The notes under the pieces are model-generated. The model searched no databases, was not told where the DNA came from, and worked only from the letters and a program-made list of their open reading frames with translations. The position numbers were made by a program, and so were the translations under genes. Shown here piece after piece: positions 1-7,972 of a DNA stretch of 64,000 bases (within the stretch, counting starts at the first letter, position 1; every line of letters begins with the position of its first letter). The stretch comes from an uncultured bacterium (GTDB lineage Bacteria > Bacillota_I > Bacilli_A > RFN20 > CAG-826), in the NCBI GenBank assembly GCA_949290395.1, contig CASERQ010000001.1, positions 62,001 through 126,000 of the forward strand. Reading direction: 5' to 3'.

Positions 1-569
1 TCGACTTCAAGCCATTCAGATAATGCGTTAACAACAGAAGCACCAACACCGTGTAAACCTCCGGAAACTTTATAAACGCTTCCTTGTCCAAATTTACCGC
101 CAGCGTGTAAAACAGTGTAAACAGTTTCTACGCCACTTAATTTTGTTTTTCCAACAACGTCGACCGGAATTCCTCTACCATTATCAATAACGGTAATTGT
201 GTTGTCTGGATTGATGTCAACTCTAATGGTGTCGCAGAAACCAGCAAGTGCTTCATCGATTCCGTTGTCAACAATTTCCCAAACTAAATGATGTAAACCT
301 GTCGAAGAAGTAGAACCAATGTACATACCTGGTCTTTTCCTAACGGCTTCAAGACCCTCTAAAACTTGGATAGCATTGCTATCGTATTTTTCATCACCTT
401 TTTCAAGAGCTCTCTCATCGTTAATATCAATAATTTCTGAAGAAATTTTAGAATCTAGATTTTCTTCTTGGACGTCAAACCCTTCGTTGACGTCAATTTT
501 TTCGTTTTCTAAATTTTCAGTTTCTTCAGCCTTTGTCTCTTTAATTTGCTCTTTGTTTTCTTCTGGCAT
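1..569 (-). CDS. gyrB: DNA gyrase subunit B, N-terminal part (cut by window edge)
   Basis: The 189 visible codons are the start of the GHKL ATPase domain of GyrB, which powers DNA supercoiling together with GyrA. Visible family motifs are RKRPGMYIG (ATP lid region), VDNGIDEAL (Mg-ATP Asn), DNGRGIPV and [15 protein letters not shown] (ATP-binding glycine loop). The start ATG (569-567) follows a strong AAGGAGGAG ribosome site that lies inside the end of recF, one base away, so the two are translationally linked. The conserved domain begins only at about residue 62 ([15 protein letters not shown]). The first ~60 residues are an acidic, Glu/Asn/Lys-rich extension absent from typical GyrB. ParE is the alternative, but the recF/dnaN context favours GyrB. 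The rest of the gene lies outside the window. Confidence 0.95.
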   Translation of the reverse strand, partial: MPEENKEQIKETKAEETENLENEKIDVNEGFDVQEENLDSKISSEIIDINDERALEKGDEKYDSNAIQVLEGLEAVRKRPGMYIGSTSSTGLHHLVWEIVDNGIDEALAGFCDTIRVDINPDNTITVIDNGRGIPVDVVGKTKLSGVETVYTVLHAGGKFGQGSVYKVSGGLHGVGASVVNALSEWLEV

Positions 570-570
570 C

Positions 571-1632
571 TTACTCCTCCTTTAAAACTTTGTTATCTAG
601 AAAGTAATATTTTCCGTGAAAATATTGGCTTTTTGCAGTGTTTGTAATAAAAACTTGGTTAAAATCAGCTAAATAATTAAGTAAATTTTCTTCATGTTTT
701 TCATCTAGTTCACTTAATACATCGTCAAGCACAATGATTGGTTTTGAATCACCAGCAAGAAAATATAAAGACAGCACAAGAGAAAGAACGCTCATTCTGT
801 TCTCACCTTGTGATCCGTAGAGACTTACATTTTTTGAATCAATATAGATTTCAAAATCGTCTTTATGAATTCCGATAAGTGTTTGCTTTCTTTTGTACTC
901 TTCCTCTTCGATATCCTTGAATTTATTTGCAATCACTCTCTCATCATCTTGCTCATTAATAAAACTTAAATATTTGATTTCGACATTATTGTCTTTTAAC
1001 GAAATGTTTTTATAAACCTCAGATAAGTTTTCGTTAATCTTTTTAATAAATTTATTTCTAAATTTAAACGCAAGTAAATTAAGTTCAATAAGTTTCCTAG
1101 TTAAAATCTCAATTAAAGTTTTATTAATGTTATAGGATTTAAAAGCGTCATTTCTTTCTTTCAAAATCTTTTGGTAATCCGAAATAACTTTTAGATAATT
1201 TGCGGAATATTTTGAGATGTAGATATCAAGAAATTTTCTTCTTTCCTTTGGCGCATCTTTTAATAGATTTGTGTTTTTAGGAATAAAACTTATTACGTTT
1301 ATAAACTTATTAAGTTCGCTTATCTTTGTGACTTTTCTATTATTGAGAAGAACCTTTTTTCTGTTTTTATCAAAAGATATTTCGATGTTTCTTTTAACGT
1401 TTTCTTCATCAATTTGAGCAAAAATCCTTGCAAAACCTTGGTCTTTTTTAATTAAACTATCAATTTCGCTTGTTCTAAACGATCTTGTTAACGATAAAAA
1501 ATATATCGCTTCAAGAATGTTTGTTTTACCACTCGCATTCTCTCCGTAGATATAATTAATTCCTTCGTTAAATGAAGCAGTTATTTTTTCGTAGTTTCGA
1601 AAATTACTTAATTCAAGTTTACGTATTATCAT
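571..1632 (-). CDS. recF: DNA replication and repair protein RecF
   Basis: RecF is an SMC-like ATPase that helps load RecA at gapped DNA. The 353-residue length fits the family. Walker A is GENASGKT (residues 30-37). The ABC-type signature is near [14 protein letters not shown] and Walker B is [13 protein letters not shown] (about 299-311). The start overlaps the end of yaaA by four bases (ATGA-type junction), and the stop is one base from the gyrB start, giving a tight yaaA-recF-gyrB transcription unit downstream of dnaN. The coding strand carries one copy of the window's dispersed GTTTTGC motif (1419-1441), where it encodes QGFARIF. Confidence 0.97.
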   Translation of the reverse strand: MIIRKLELSNFRNYEKITASFNEGINYIYGENASGKTNILEAIYFLSLTRSFRTSEIDSLIKKDQGFARIFAQIDEENVKRNIEISFDKNRKKVLLNNRKVTKISELNKFINVISFIPKNTNLLKDAPKERRKFLDIYISKYSANYLKVISDYQKILKERNDAFKSYNINKTLIEILTRKLIELNLLAFKFRNKFIKKINENLSEVYKNISLKDNNVEIKYLSFINEQDDERVIANKFKDIEEEEYKRKQTLIGIHKDDFEIYIDSKNVSLYGSQGENRMSVLSLVLSLYFLAGDSKPIIVLDDVLSELDEKHEENLLNYLADFNQVFITNTAKSQYFHGKYYFLDNKVLKEE

Positions 1633-1850
1633 TTGCTGATTTCAAAGAACAATGAGTTTTCGATAACAATTTGATCGCCTTCTCTTAGTTTTTTACCTCT
1701 CTTTGAACAAAGTTCGCCGTTTACAAAAATCTTGTGCTCAGCAATGTAGCCTTTTACTTCGCCTCCATTGCTAATAACATCTGCAAACTTAAGTAATTGT
1801 CCAAGAGTAATAAACTCGCTTGAGATTTTGATTTTCTTAAATTTTGTCAT
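1629..1850 (-). CDS. yaaA: S4-domain RNA-binding protein YaaA
   Basis: A 73-residue protein made almost entirely of one S4 RNA-binding fold (FITLGQLLKFADVISNGGEVKGYIAE, then VNGELCSKRGKKLREGDQIVI). This small S4 protein is a constant member of the Firmicutes dnaA-dnaN-yaaA-recF cluster; its exact RNA target is not established. A ribosome site (GGAGTTTT) lies just upstream on the minus strand. It sits after a hairpin terminator that separates it from dnaN, so it probably has its own promoter in the short AT-rich gap or depends on readthrough. Confidence 0.9.
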   Translation of the reverse strand: MTKFKKIKISSEFITLGQLLKFADVISNGGEVKGYIAEHKIFVNGELCSKRGKKLREGDQIVIENSLFFEISK

Positions 1851-1893
1851 TTTAAAACTCCTTTAATATTATATATTAAAGGACCTTGTTTTT

Positions 1894-1925
1894 AAAGAAA
1901 AAAGACTACCCGTGTATAGGTAGTC
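1894..1925 (-). terminator. Rho-independent terminator after dnaN
   Basis: Reading the minus strand, GACTACC, an 8-base loop and GGTAGTC form a perfect 7-bp stem, followed by TTTTTTCTTT. It lies 22 bases past the dnaN stop and so should end or attenuate the dnaA-dnaN transcript before yaaA. Confidence 0.8.
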
Positions 1926-1946
1926 ATAATTTTCGTTTTTGTTCTT

Positions 1947-3071
1947 CTAATACGTTCTTACAGGGGTTATTAAGTGAACCGCTGTAGGGTTGTTTTTGTC
2001 TGTGATTGTAAACGGCTTCATTTCTCCGGTGAAAGAGAGAGTTACATCTTGACTTCCGAGAGCTTTAATTGCATCAACTACATAGTGATAATTGAAACTG
2101 ATTTCAAATCTTTCACCAGTGTATCTAAATAAACTCAATACTTTTTCGCCGCTTCCTGAAAGTTGAGATTTTGAAGAAACAACAACGTTTCCTTCAACCA
2201 TAGTGACTTTAACAATGTTTTCTCTGTCTAACGTAAACATTGCGACACTATTAATTGCATTTAAGAAGTCATTAGCGTTAACTTCTAGGACATAATAATA
2301 AACTTTAGGAATAATATTTTTTACTGAAGGATAATCACCACCAATTAAATTCGTGATTATTTTAGTTCTAGCATACTTAAACAAGACTTTTTTGTCTGAA
2401 ACATATATTTCAACATCTTCTTCGTTTTCGATTAATCTAGAAGCCTCTAAAAGAGTTTTGGCGTCAATATTGATTGAGAAAACACTTTGACAATCATTTG
2501 GAATTTCTTTTTTTGCAAGTCTAGATCCGTCTGTTGCAGTAAAGATTAAGTTTGTTCCATTACTTTCAAAATTGACCGCTTTTAATTGAACTCTTGTGTT
2601 TTTTTGAGAAGCCGCAAAAGCAACTCCATTAACTGCATCTTGGAATTCTTTAGCTTTAAGAACAATGCGGGTTCCATTTTCTTCAAAATTACAATCAGGA
2701 TATTCTTCAAATCTTGTTACGTTTAAAGAATATTTTGTGTTGTTATCGTTTTCAAGTTTAGCAAGACCATCTTCAACGATATCAAAAATGATTTCATCAC
2801 CATCAATTGTTTTAACAATTTCGTTTATAATTTTTGAATTAACTAAAATAGAGCCTTCTTTATAATCACGAATAATCTCTTCATCATTAATGATAAAAGG
2901 GATATGTGATTCTAAATAAACATCTCCATTACCACCATAAATGTAAAGACCAGATTCATTTAAAACAAAAGCTAAATCTAAAAGAATAGGATTTGTTGAA
3001 GAAGTAGGGACAAAGCGTGATGCTGCAAGAACGGCCTTAAGGAATTCGTTTCGTTTAATTGTAAATTTCAT
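1947..3071 (-). CDS. dnaN: DNA polymerase III sliding clamp (beta subunit)
   Basis: The ring-shaped processivity clamp that tethers DNA polymerase III and many repair factors to DNA. The 374-residue length matches the family, with three clamp folds. The N-terminus (MKFTIKRNEFLKAVLAASRFVP) and the C-terminal MKPFTITDKNNPTAVHLITPVR, the peptide-binding pocket ending, are typical. It lies downstream of dnaA on the same strand, 100 bases apart, with AGAGGT as ribosome site. It is followed by a hairpin terminator. Confidence 0.97.
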   Translation of the reverse strand: MKFTIKRNEFLKAVLAASRFVPTSSTNPILLDLAFVLNESGLYIYGGNGDVYLESHIPFIINDEEIIRDYKEGSILVNSKIINEIVKTIDGDEIIFDIVEDGLAKLENDNNTKYSLNVTRFEEYPDCNFEENGTRIVLKAKEFQDAVNGVAFAASQKNTRVQLKAVNFESNGTNLIFTATDGSRLAKKEIPNDCQSVFSINIDAKTLLEASRLIENEEDVEIYVSDKKVLFKYARTKIITNLIGGDYPSVKNIIPKVYYYVLEVNANDFLNAINSVAMFTLDRENIVKVTMVEGNVVVSSKSQLSGSGEKVLSLFRYTGERFEISFNYHYVVDAIKALGSQDVTLSFTGEMKPFTITDKNNPTAVHLITPVRTY

Positions 3072-3171
3072 ATATTTATACCTCTTTAAATATTTAATAA
3101 TAATAAGCAGTGTGGACTGTGTGGAAAAGTCAAAGTCTCATCCAAATTTAAAGCACAAATAAGTTAAATTT
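3072..3171. promoter_or_regulatory. dnaA-dnaN spacer with DnaA-box-like sites
   Basis: The 100-base gap between dnaA and dnaN holds two adjacent DnaA-box-like 9-mers, TGTGGACTG (3111-3119, weak) and TGTGGAAAA (3120-3128), plus an AT-rich stretch (3083-3109) next to the dnaN start. In Firmicutes with bipartite origins the second DnaA-box cluster and the unwinding element lie here; the small number of sites makes that role tentative. Confidence 0.5.
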
Positions 3172-4533
3172 TTACGATGATAATCGCTTTTTTAATTCGT
3201 TTACGGCGATTCGAGTTTGGTCATCACTTTTCAACAATTTATCCACTTTTTCAATCGAATGCATAATGGTTGTGTGGTCGCGTCCACCAAACAAAGAACC
3301 AATTTTCTTAAGTGGAAGGTCAAGTAAATCTCTGATCAAATAAATTGCGATATGTCGAGCGTTTACTATGTTACCCGATTTAATTTTTCCAGTAATTTGT
3401 GGAACGGAAAGTGAGTAATAAGAACTAACAGCGTTAAGAATTTTTTGTTCTGTGACTTTGCTTTTTGCATCGCTACAATCAATCATAGATTGAAGAGCTT
3501 CGGTGCAAAGATCTAAATTTATATGACTTGCTTTATTTATTGAAGCATAAAAATTAAGTCTAATAAGAGCGCCTTCAAGACTTCTAATGGATTCTTTAAA
3601 TTTATCAGCCATGAAGTATAAAACATCTTCGTCATATGTGTTTAAATCAGAGCCTGAAGCGGTGATTTTCGTCTTTAAAATGTTAACACAAGTTTCGGTA
3701 TCTGGTTTTGTAACTGATACGCTTAAGCCACTTGTAAAACGAGTTAAAATTCTTTGATCAATACCTTCAAGTTCGCCAGGAAGTCTATCACTAGTAAAAC
3801 AAATTTGTTTGTGGTTTTGACGAAAATCCTCGTAAATGTTAAAGAAAAATTCTTGAGTTTTGCGTTTGTCTTTTAACATTTGAATGTCGTCAATTAATAA
3901 AACATCAAACTTTCTAAGGAATTTAAAGAGCTGTTCTTTTTTGGTATCTCCATTCACAAAAGCAAGATACTCGTTTAAAAAATCTTGGCTTGAAAAATAA
4001 AGAACTTTCTTTTCAGGAAGAGTCTTCTTAATGTAATTTCCAATAGCGGTCAAAAGATGAGTTTTTCCTAAACCACTATCTCCGTAAATAAAAAGAGTTT
4101 GATAAATTCCGCCAGGCGCTGTTGCAGTATATAAAGCAGCTTTTTGAGCCTCCGAGTTGCAAGGTCCGACGACAAAGTTATCAAAAGTGTAATTAGGATC
4201 GAGTGAAACGTTTTTGAAATAGGTTGGCTCCACTGTGGAAATTTCAACGAATTTTTTCTTTCCTTTCAAATCTTCCTCTGTAACAAAAACAGGAACGTAA
4301 TTTGATGAGGTTTGTTCATAAATTTTTTGAGTTAAGTAATCGTAAAAGCGATCATGAAGAATTTCTTTCGAAAGTCTTGATTCACAAAGGATGTATATTT
4401 TATCTCCATCTACTTCATGAATTTTAGTATTTCTAAAAAAAGCATCGTATACTGTACGATCGTTTTCTTTAGAAATAATCGATAAAATTGAATTCCGTAA
4501 ATCTGCGTTTTGACTAATAGTATTAATATTCAT
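3172..4533 (-). CDS. dnaA: Chromosomal replication initiator DnaA
   Basis: AAA+ ATPase that binds DnaA boxes and melts the origin. I take the ATG at 4533 (453 residues, MNINTISQNADLRNS). A longer frame reaches 4659, but its extra 42 residues are hydrophobic, unlike any DnaA N-terminus, and would run through origin sequence. Visible features are Walker A GDSGLGKT (151-158), Walker B VLLIDDIQ and the C-terminal helix-turn-helix signature GGRDHTTIMHSIEKV for DnaA-box binding. No clear Shine-Dalgarno precedes the chosen ATG, which is odd; expression may be limited by this and by DnaA boxes upstream. Confidence 0.96.
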   Translation of the reverse strand: MNINTISQNADLRNSILSIISKENDRTVYDAFFRNTKIHEVDGDKIYILCESRLSKEILHDRFYDYLTQKIYEQTSSNYVPVFVTEEDLKGKKKFVEISTVEPTYFKNVSLDPNYTFDNFVVGPCNSEAQKAALYTATAPGGIYQTLFIYGDSGLGKTHLLTAIGNYIKKTLPEKKVLYFSSQDFLNEYLAFVNGDTKKEQLFKFLRKFDVLLIDDIQMLKDKRKTQEFFFNIYEDFRQNHKQICFTSDRLPGELEGIDQRILTRFTSGLSVSVTKPDTETCVNILKTKITASGSDLNTYDEDVLYFMADKFKESIRSLEGALIRLNFYASINKASHINLDLCTEALQSMIDCSDAKSKVTEQKILNAVSSYYSLSVPQITGKIKSGNIVNARHIAIYLIRDLLDLPLKKIGSLFGGRDHTTIMHSIEKVDKLLKSDDQTRIAVNELKKRLSS

Positions 4534-4934
4534 AATGCTTGAATATTCTAGTCTATAAAATAAAAAAATAATAGGCTTGAAAAAGCTAAAAAAGGATTTT
4601 TCCACATTAAAACTTTGAGAAACAGCGATAATAATCGAACAAGAAATTTTTATACACAATTTTAATGTGGAAAACTATGTGGATAAAAATATTACACGTT
4701 GAAACTGTGGAATGTGTGAACAGATATCCACAATAAAATATTTTATCCACATGAGATTTTATCGATTACTATCGTCAAAATTTGATTTATATCCACAGAA
4801 AATAACATCAAATCCACAAGATGTGTAATTGTTTTTAGAGTGTGAAGAGTTAAAGAACGCTAAAAACAACTTTTGTTGACTTATATGTATTTATACATAT
4901 ATAATTTCTTTTGCATATTTAGGAGGACTATATT
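4534..4934. other. oriC: Origin of replication (oriC) between dnaA and rpmH
   Basis: This 401-base gap is gene-free and separates diverging gene blocks, as expected at an origin. Eight DnaA-box-like 9-mers are visible: TTTTCCACA 4598-4606, TGTGGAAAA 4666-4674, TGTGGATAA 4678-4686 (perfect), TGTGGAATG 4706-4714, ATATCCACA 4724-4732, TTATCCACA 4743-4751 (perfect), ATATCCACA 4789-4797 and AAATCCACA 4810-4818. The first four alternate in orientation and the last four all read TCCACA. AT-rich stretches flank the cluster (4733-4742 and 4881-4907) and are candidate unwinding sites. The dnaA promoter must also lie here, so autorepression by DnaA is likely. Confidence 0.9.
4876..4905 (+). promoter_or_regulatory. 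rpmH operon promoter with palindromic spacer
   Basis: TTGACT (4876-4881), an 18-base spacer and TATAAT (4900-4905) make a near-consensus sigma-A promoter. The spacer is itself a perfect inverted repeat: TATATGTAT, TT, then its exact inverse (4882-4901). This could be a repressor site, a cruciform or an unwinding element. Confidence 0.75.
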
Positions 4935-5081
4935 ATGAAAAGAACATATCAACCAAGTAAATTACACAAAGCTAGAGTTCATGGCTTCAGAGCAAGAATG
5001 GCAACAGGACACGGAAGAAAAGTCTTGGCTTTAAGAAGAAAGAAAGGCAGAAAAGTTTTAGTTGTTAATACAAAACACTAA
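4935..5081 (+). CDS. rpmH: 50S ribosomal protein L34
   Basis: A 48-residue, very basic protein, start [18 protein letters not shown], with the family pattern [24 protein letters not shown]. It is a structural protein of the large ribosomal subunit. The ATG follows AGGAGG with an 8-base gap, and a strong promoter lies upstream. It ends three bases before rnpA, the near-universal rpmH-rnpA pair next to oriC. Confidence 0.98.
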   Translation: MKRTYQPSKLHKARVHGFRARMATGHGRKVLALRRKKGRKVLVVNTKH

Positions 5082-5084
5082 TTA

Positions 5085-5426
5085 ATGAAAGCAATTAACC
5101 GAATTAAAAAATATCGAGAGTATAAAGAAATCTTTGATTTAAGAAAATTTAAAAGAAACGAAATCTTTACCGTTTACTATAGAAAAAACGAATTTGGATA
5201 CTCTCGAGTTGGACTACACGTTTCTAAGAAAAACGGAATTGCTGTCAAAAGAGTAAAAATTAAACGACAAGTTAGAGCGATCTTAGATAAATGTCTCAAT
5301 TACAAAAATTACAATCTAGATTTAGTTGTTGTAATTTCAAAAAAATACAACCCAGAAGAATTTAATCAAAACGAAAAACTTTTAGTTGATTTAATTAAGA
5401 AAATTACTTCTGTCGAGGAGAAATAA
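5085..5426 (+). CDS. rnpA: Ribonuclease P protein component
   Basis: Protein subunit of RNase P, which with the catalytic RNA matures the 5' end of tRNAs and also of tmRNA. The 113 residues match the family: a basic alpha-beta fold with FTVYYRKNEFGYSRVGLHVSKKNGIAVKRVKIKRQVRAIL-type order. The usual RNR signature in the long helix (AVxRNRxKR) reads AVKRVKIKR here, so Asn and the second Arg are replaced; charge is largely kept. It abuts yidC with no gap. Confidence 0.95.
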   Translation: MKAINRIKKYREYKEIFDLRKFKRNEIFTVYYRKNEFGYSRVGLHVSKKNGIAVKRVKIKRQVRAILDKCLNYKNYNLDLVVVISKKYNPEEFNQNEKLLVDLIKKITSVEEK

Positions 5427-7319
5427 ATGGAAAAGAAAAGTTTAAAGAAAATTTTCGGGGGAACTCTTGTAGCTGGAGCAGTATTGCTTCTAACTAGCTG
5501 CAATACTTTTTGTAGCAATTTAGATACATCTAACTACATGTTCGGATATAACGGTATGAATACCGTTTTTTTTGAAACTCCAGAACAAGGCGAACAATAC
5601 ATCCTTGATACTTTTAAAGCTCAAGCAAACGTTGATACAACTAAAGTTAACGCTGAATCTTTGATGCTTGAAGTTAATACTAGCGACAACAATGACAACA
5701 AAAACTATGTTAACTCTGAAACAAAAGAAAAAGATTACACCCTTTTCTTCAATAAAGTTAACGACAACCTTTATTCTTTAAAAAATGTCACTATATTCGC
5801 TAACGGCATTTCAACTGCTGAAAATACCAACGGCGTTTCTTATACCTTTGGTTTAAATGATTTCACAAAGAACCTAATTAACAACGCAGCAAACTATGGA
5901 ATGATTGCCCCAAGCGCATCTTATTGGGAAGCTTTAGATCAAAAACTTCTTGAAGAGATGATTAAAGAAGCTCCAAACACAGGAGTTGACGCTTTAAAAG
6001 ATGTAACTTTAGAAAATTTAACTTATGAAACCTTATATGGTTATACTGCCGAGCAACTTGCTGAATATAAAAGCGATACTTCTAACGAAGCTCTTTTAAA
6101 CGAGATGCTTGTGGGTGGCGAAAACAATATTGGAAGAAATAACGCTCTTATAGCAAGAACAGGGTTTGTTAAATTTTATGATGAAAATAACCCAACAGAT
6201 AAATTTGCAAATCTTAGAGTTTGGAATGACGAAATCATCAAAAGAGAAGGATTCAATTTTGATGATGGTATGTCTTCAAACTTCTTAAATTTAATGAACA
6301 CTACTTTAACTAACCAAGTTGCAAACTTAAGAACTTGTATCACTGTTGAAGATGGATTCTATGGACACGTTTCTAACGATCCACTCAATGACACAGTTTT
6401 AATCGAAGGTAAAGCAAGCGACTTCTATGGAGATTGGGGAAGAGCGTTTTCTGAACACGGCTTCCTTGAAGGACTTCTTGTTTATCCAATCGGTGTTATG
6501 GTTGAAAACTTCTCCCATATTTTTGGTATGAATGGTTATGGTCAAATTTTAGCGGTTTTACTTGCTACATTTATCATTAGAATTTTGTTCATGTTAGTTA
6601 CAATGCCATCAACACTTTCACAACAAAAAATGACTTTCTTGCAACCAGAACTTGCAAAACTCCAACAAAAATATCCAAATGCTAATACAAATAACTATGA
6701 AAAACAAAAATTAGCAACTGCTCAAATGGCTCTTTATAAAAAATATAAAGTTCATCCATTTGCTTCGCTTCTTGTTATTATTGTTCAATTCCCAGTGTTT
6801 ATTTGTGTTTGGAATGCATTACAAGGAAGCGCATCTTTATCTAGAGACGCAGTTTTAGGTTTAAGATTGTCTGATACAATCTGGAACGTTTTATCTAACG
6901 TTAATGGTTGGCCAAGCATACCTGGATGGTGGACTGCACTCGTTTTAATTATTCTCATGAGTGCTGCTCAAATTGTTTCGATGCTTTTACCACAATGGCT
7001 CAACAAAAAGAGAACTAAAAACATCACAAAACTCAATAACTCATCAACAATTGATCAACAAAATAAAACTATGAAAATTACACAATGGGTTATGACAATA
7101 TTCATTGTTATCATGGGCTTCACACTTCCAAGTGCCATGGGTGTTTATTGGTTAGCTGGCGCTATTATCTCTATTATTCAATCTCTTTTATTGCATGTTA
7201 TCTTCATTCAAAGATCAAAAAAGCAAGATAGACATGGAAATTATAAAAATGACAAAGTTAGTTTCTTTGAAAAAATGAAGAATTTATTTAAGAAGAAACA
7301 AAAAGAAGGGAGCATATAA
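5427..7319 (+). CDS. yidC: Membrane protein insertase YidC/Oxa1, with long extracytoplasmic domain
   Basis: Inserts and folds membrane proteins, alone or with SecYEG. At 630 residues it is more than twice the usual Firmicutes length. Residues 1-25 form a lipoprotein signal (basic start, GAVLLL core, lipobox LLTSC with Cys25). Residues ~26-345 are a hydrophilic extracytoplasmic domain I do not recognise. The conserved insertase core then follows (about 348-600): GLLVYPIGVMVENF, FIIRILFMLVTMP with the groove Arg, two central hydrophobic segments, and TLPSAMGVYWLAGAIIS. The C-terminal tail is strongly basic (KKMKNLFKKKQK), typical for ribosome contact. It starts right after rnpA and overlaps khpB by one base. 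Confidence 0.95.
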   Translation: MEKKSLKKIFGGTLVAGAVLLLTSCNTFCSNLDTSNYMFGYNGMNTVFFETPEQGEQYILDTFKAQANVDTTKVNAESLMLEVNTSDNNDNKNYVNSETKEKDYTLFFNKVNDNLYSLKNVTIFANGISTAENTNGVSYTFGLNDFTKNLINNAANYGMIAPSASYWEALDQKLLEEMIKEAPNTGVDALKDVTLENLTYETLYGYTAEQLAEYKSDTSNEALLNEMLVGGENNIGRNNALIARTGFVKFYDENNPTDKFANLRVWNDEIIKREGFNFDDGMSSNFLNLMNTTLTNQVANLRTCITVEDGFYGHVSNDPLNDTVLIEGKASDFYGDWGRAFSEHGFLEGLLVYPIGVMVENFSHIFGMNGYGQILAVLLATFIIRILFMLVTMPSTLSQQKMTFLQPELAKLQQKYPNANTNNYEKQKLATAQMALYKKYKVHPFASLLVIIVQFPVFICVWNALQGSASLSRDAVLGLRLSDTIWNVLSNVNGWPSIPGWWTALVLIILMSAAQIVSMLLPQWLNKKRTKNITKLNNSSTIDQQNKTMKITQWVMTIFIVIMGFTLPSAMGVYWLAGAIISIIQSLLLHVIFIQRSKKQDRHGNYKNDKVSFFEKMKNLFKKKQKEGSI

Positions 7320-7969
7320 TGAAACTTTATACTGCAAAAACACTTGAAGATTGCTTAGAGCAAGCAAGTAATGAAATAGGTGTTAACAAAGAAGATTTAA
7401 TGTATAAAATCGTTGAGGAAAAGAAGGGTCTTTTCTCAAAGAAAGTTACAATCTCTGTTGAAGAAACAAGCGATGTTATCTTATTTATTGAAGAATATAT
7501 AAGAGATATTTGTCACGCAATTAATTTAGACGCAAGCTTAAAAACTTTCTATAGAGAAAACTTAATCAAGGTTTTAATTGAAACAAACCACAACTCTATT
7601 TTAATTGGAAATAATGGTAAATCCCTTGAATCCTTAAATGAACTTGTTAAATTAGCTGTTTCTCAAAGATTTAAGAAGAAATTTAGAATTCTTCTTGATA
7701 TTGGAAATTATAAAGATAAAAAATATTCTCGTGTCATTCACGAAGCTAAAAAAGCAGCTAAAGAAGTTTTATCAACACACGTTGATACTAAACTTGAACC
7801 AATGACACCAGATGAAAGAAAGAAAGTTCATAACGCTCTTACAAATTGGAAAAATATTAAAACCGAATCTGTAGGAGATGGGAAAAATAGAGCTGTAGTT
7901 ATTAAATACGTTCCTGGCGAAGTTAAAAATAAGCCAGAAAACAAAGCTACCACAGCGGAAGAAGAGTAG
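7319..7969 (+). CDS. khpB: RNA-binding protein KhpB/Jag
   Basis: 216 residues with the three-part order of Jag/KhpB: an N-terminal Jag domain (residues 1-50, ending EEKKGLFSKKVTI), a KH domain (about 65-140; the loop ILIGNNGKSLESLNELVKL is the GxxG-type nucleic-acid loop) and a C-terminal R3H domain (about 140-200; MTPDERKKVHNAL and ESVGDGKNRAVVI). Known family members bind many RNAs and influence cell elongation and division. The start ATG shares its A with the yidC stop, so translation is coupled. Confidence 0.95.
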   Translation: MKLYTAKTLEDCLEQASNEIGVNKEDLMYKIVEEKKGLFSKKVTISVEETSDVILFIEEYIRDICHAINLDASLKTFYRENLIKVLIETNHNSILIGNNGKSLESLNELVKLAVSQRFKKKFRILLDIGNYKDKKYSRVIHEAKKAAKEVLSTHVDTKLEPMTPDERKKVHNALTNWKNIKTESVGDGKNRAVVIKYVPGEVKNKPENKATTAEEE

Positions 7970-7972
7970 TTA

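Noticed and set aside
319-585. 88-residue plus-strand ORF over gyrB
   Set aside because: Antisense to well-conserved GyrB sequence; Ser-rich shadow.
4534-4659. Longer DnaA start at 4659
   Set aside because: The extra 42 residues are hydrophobic, unlike any DnaA, and would overlay DnaA-box sequence at the origin.
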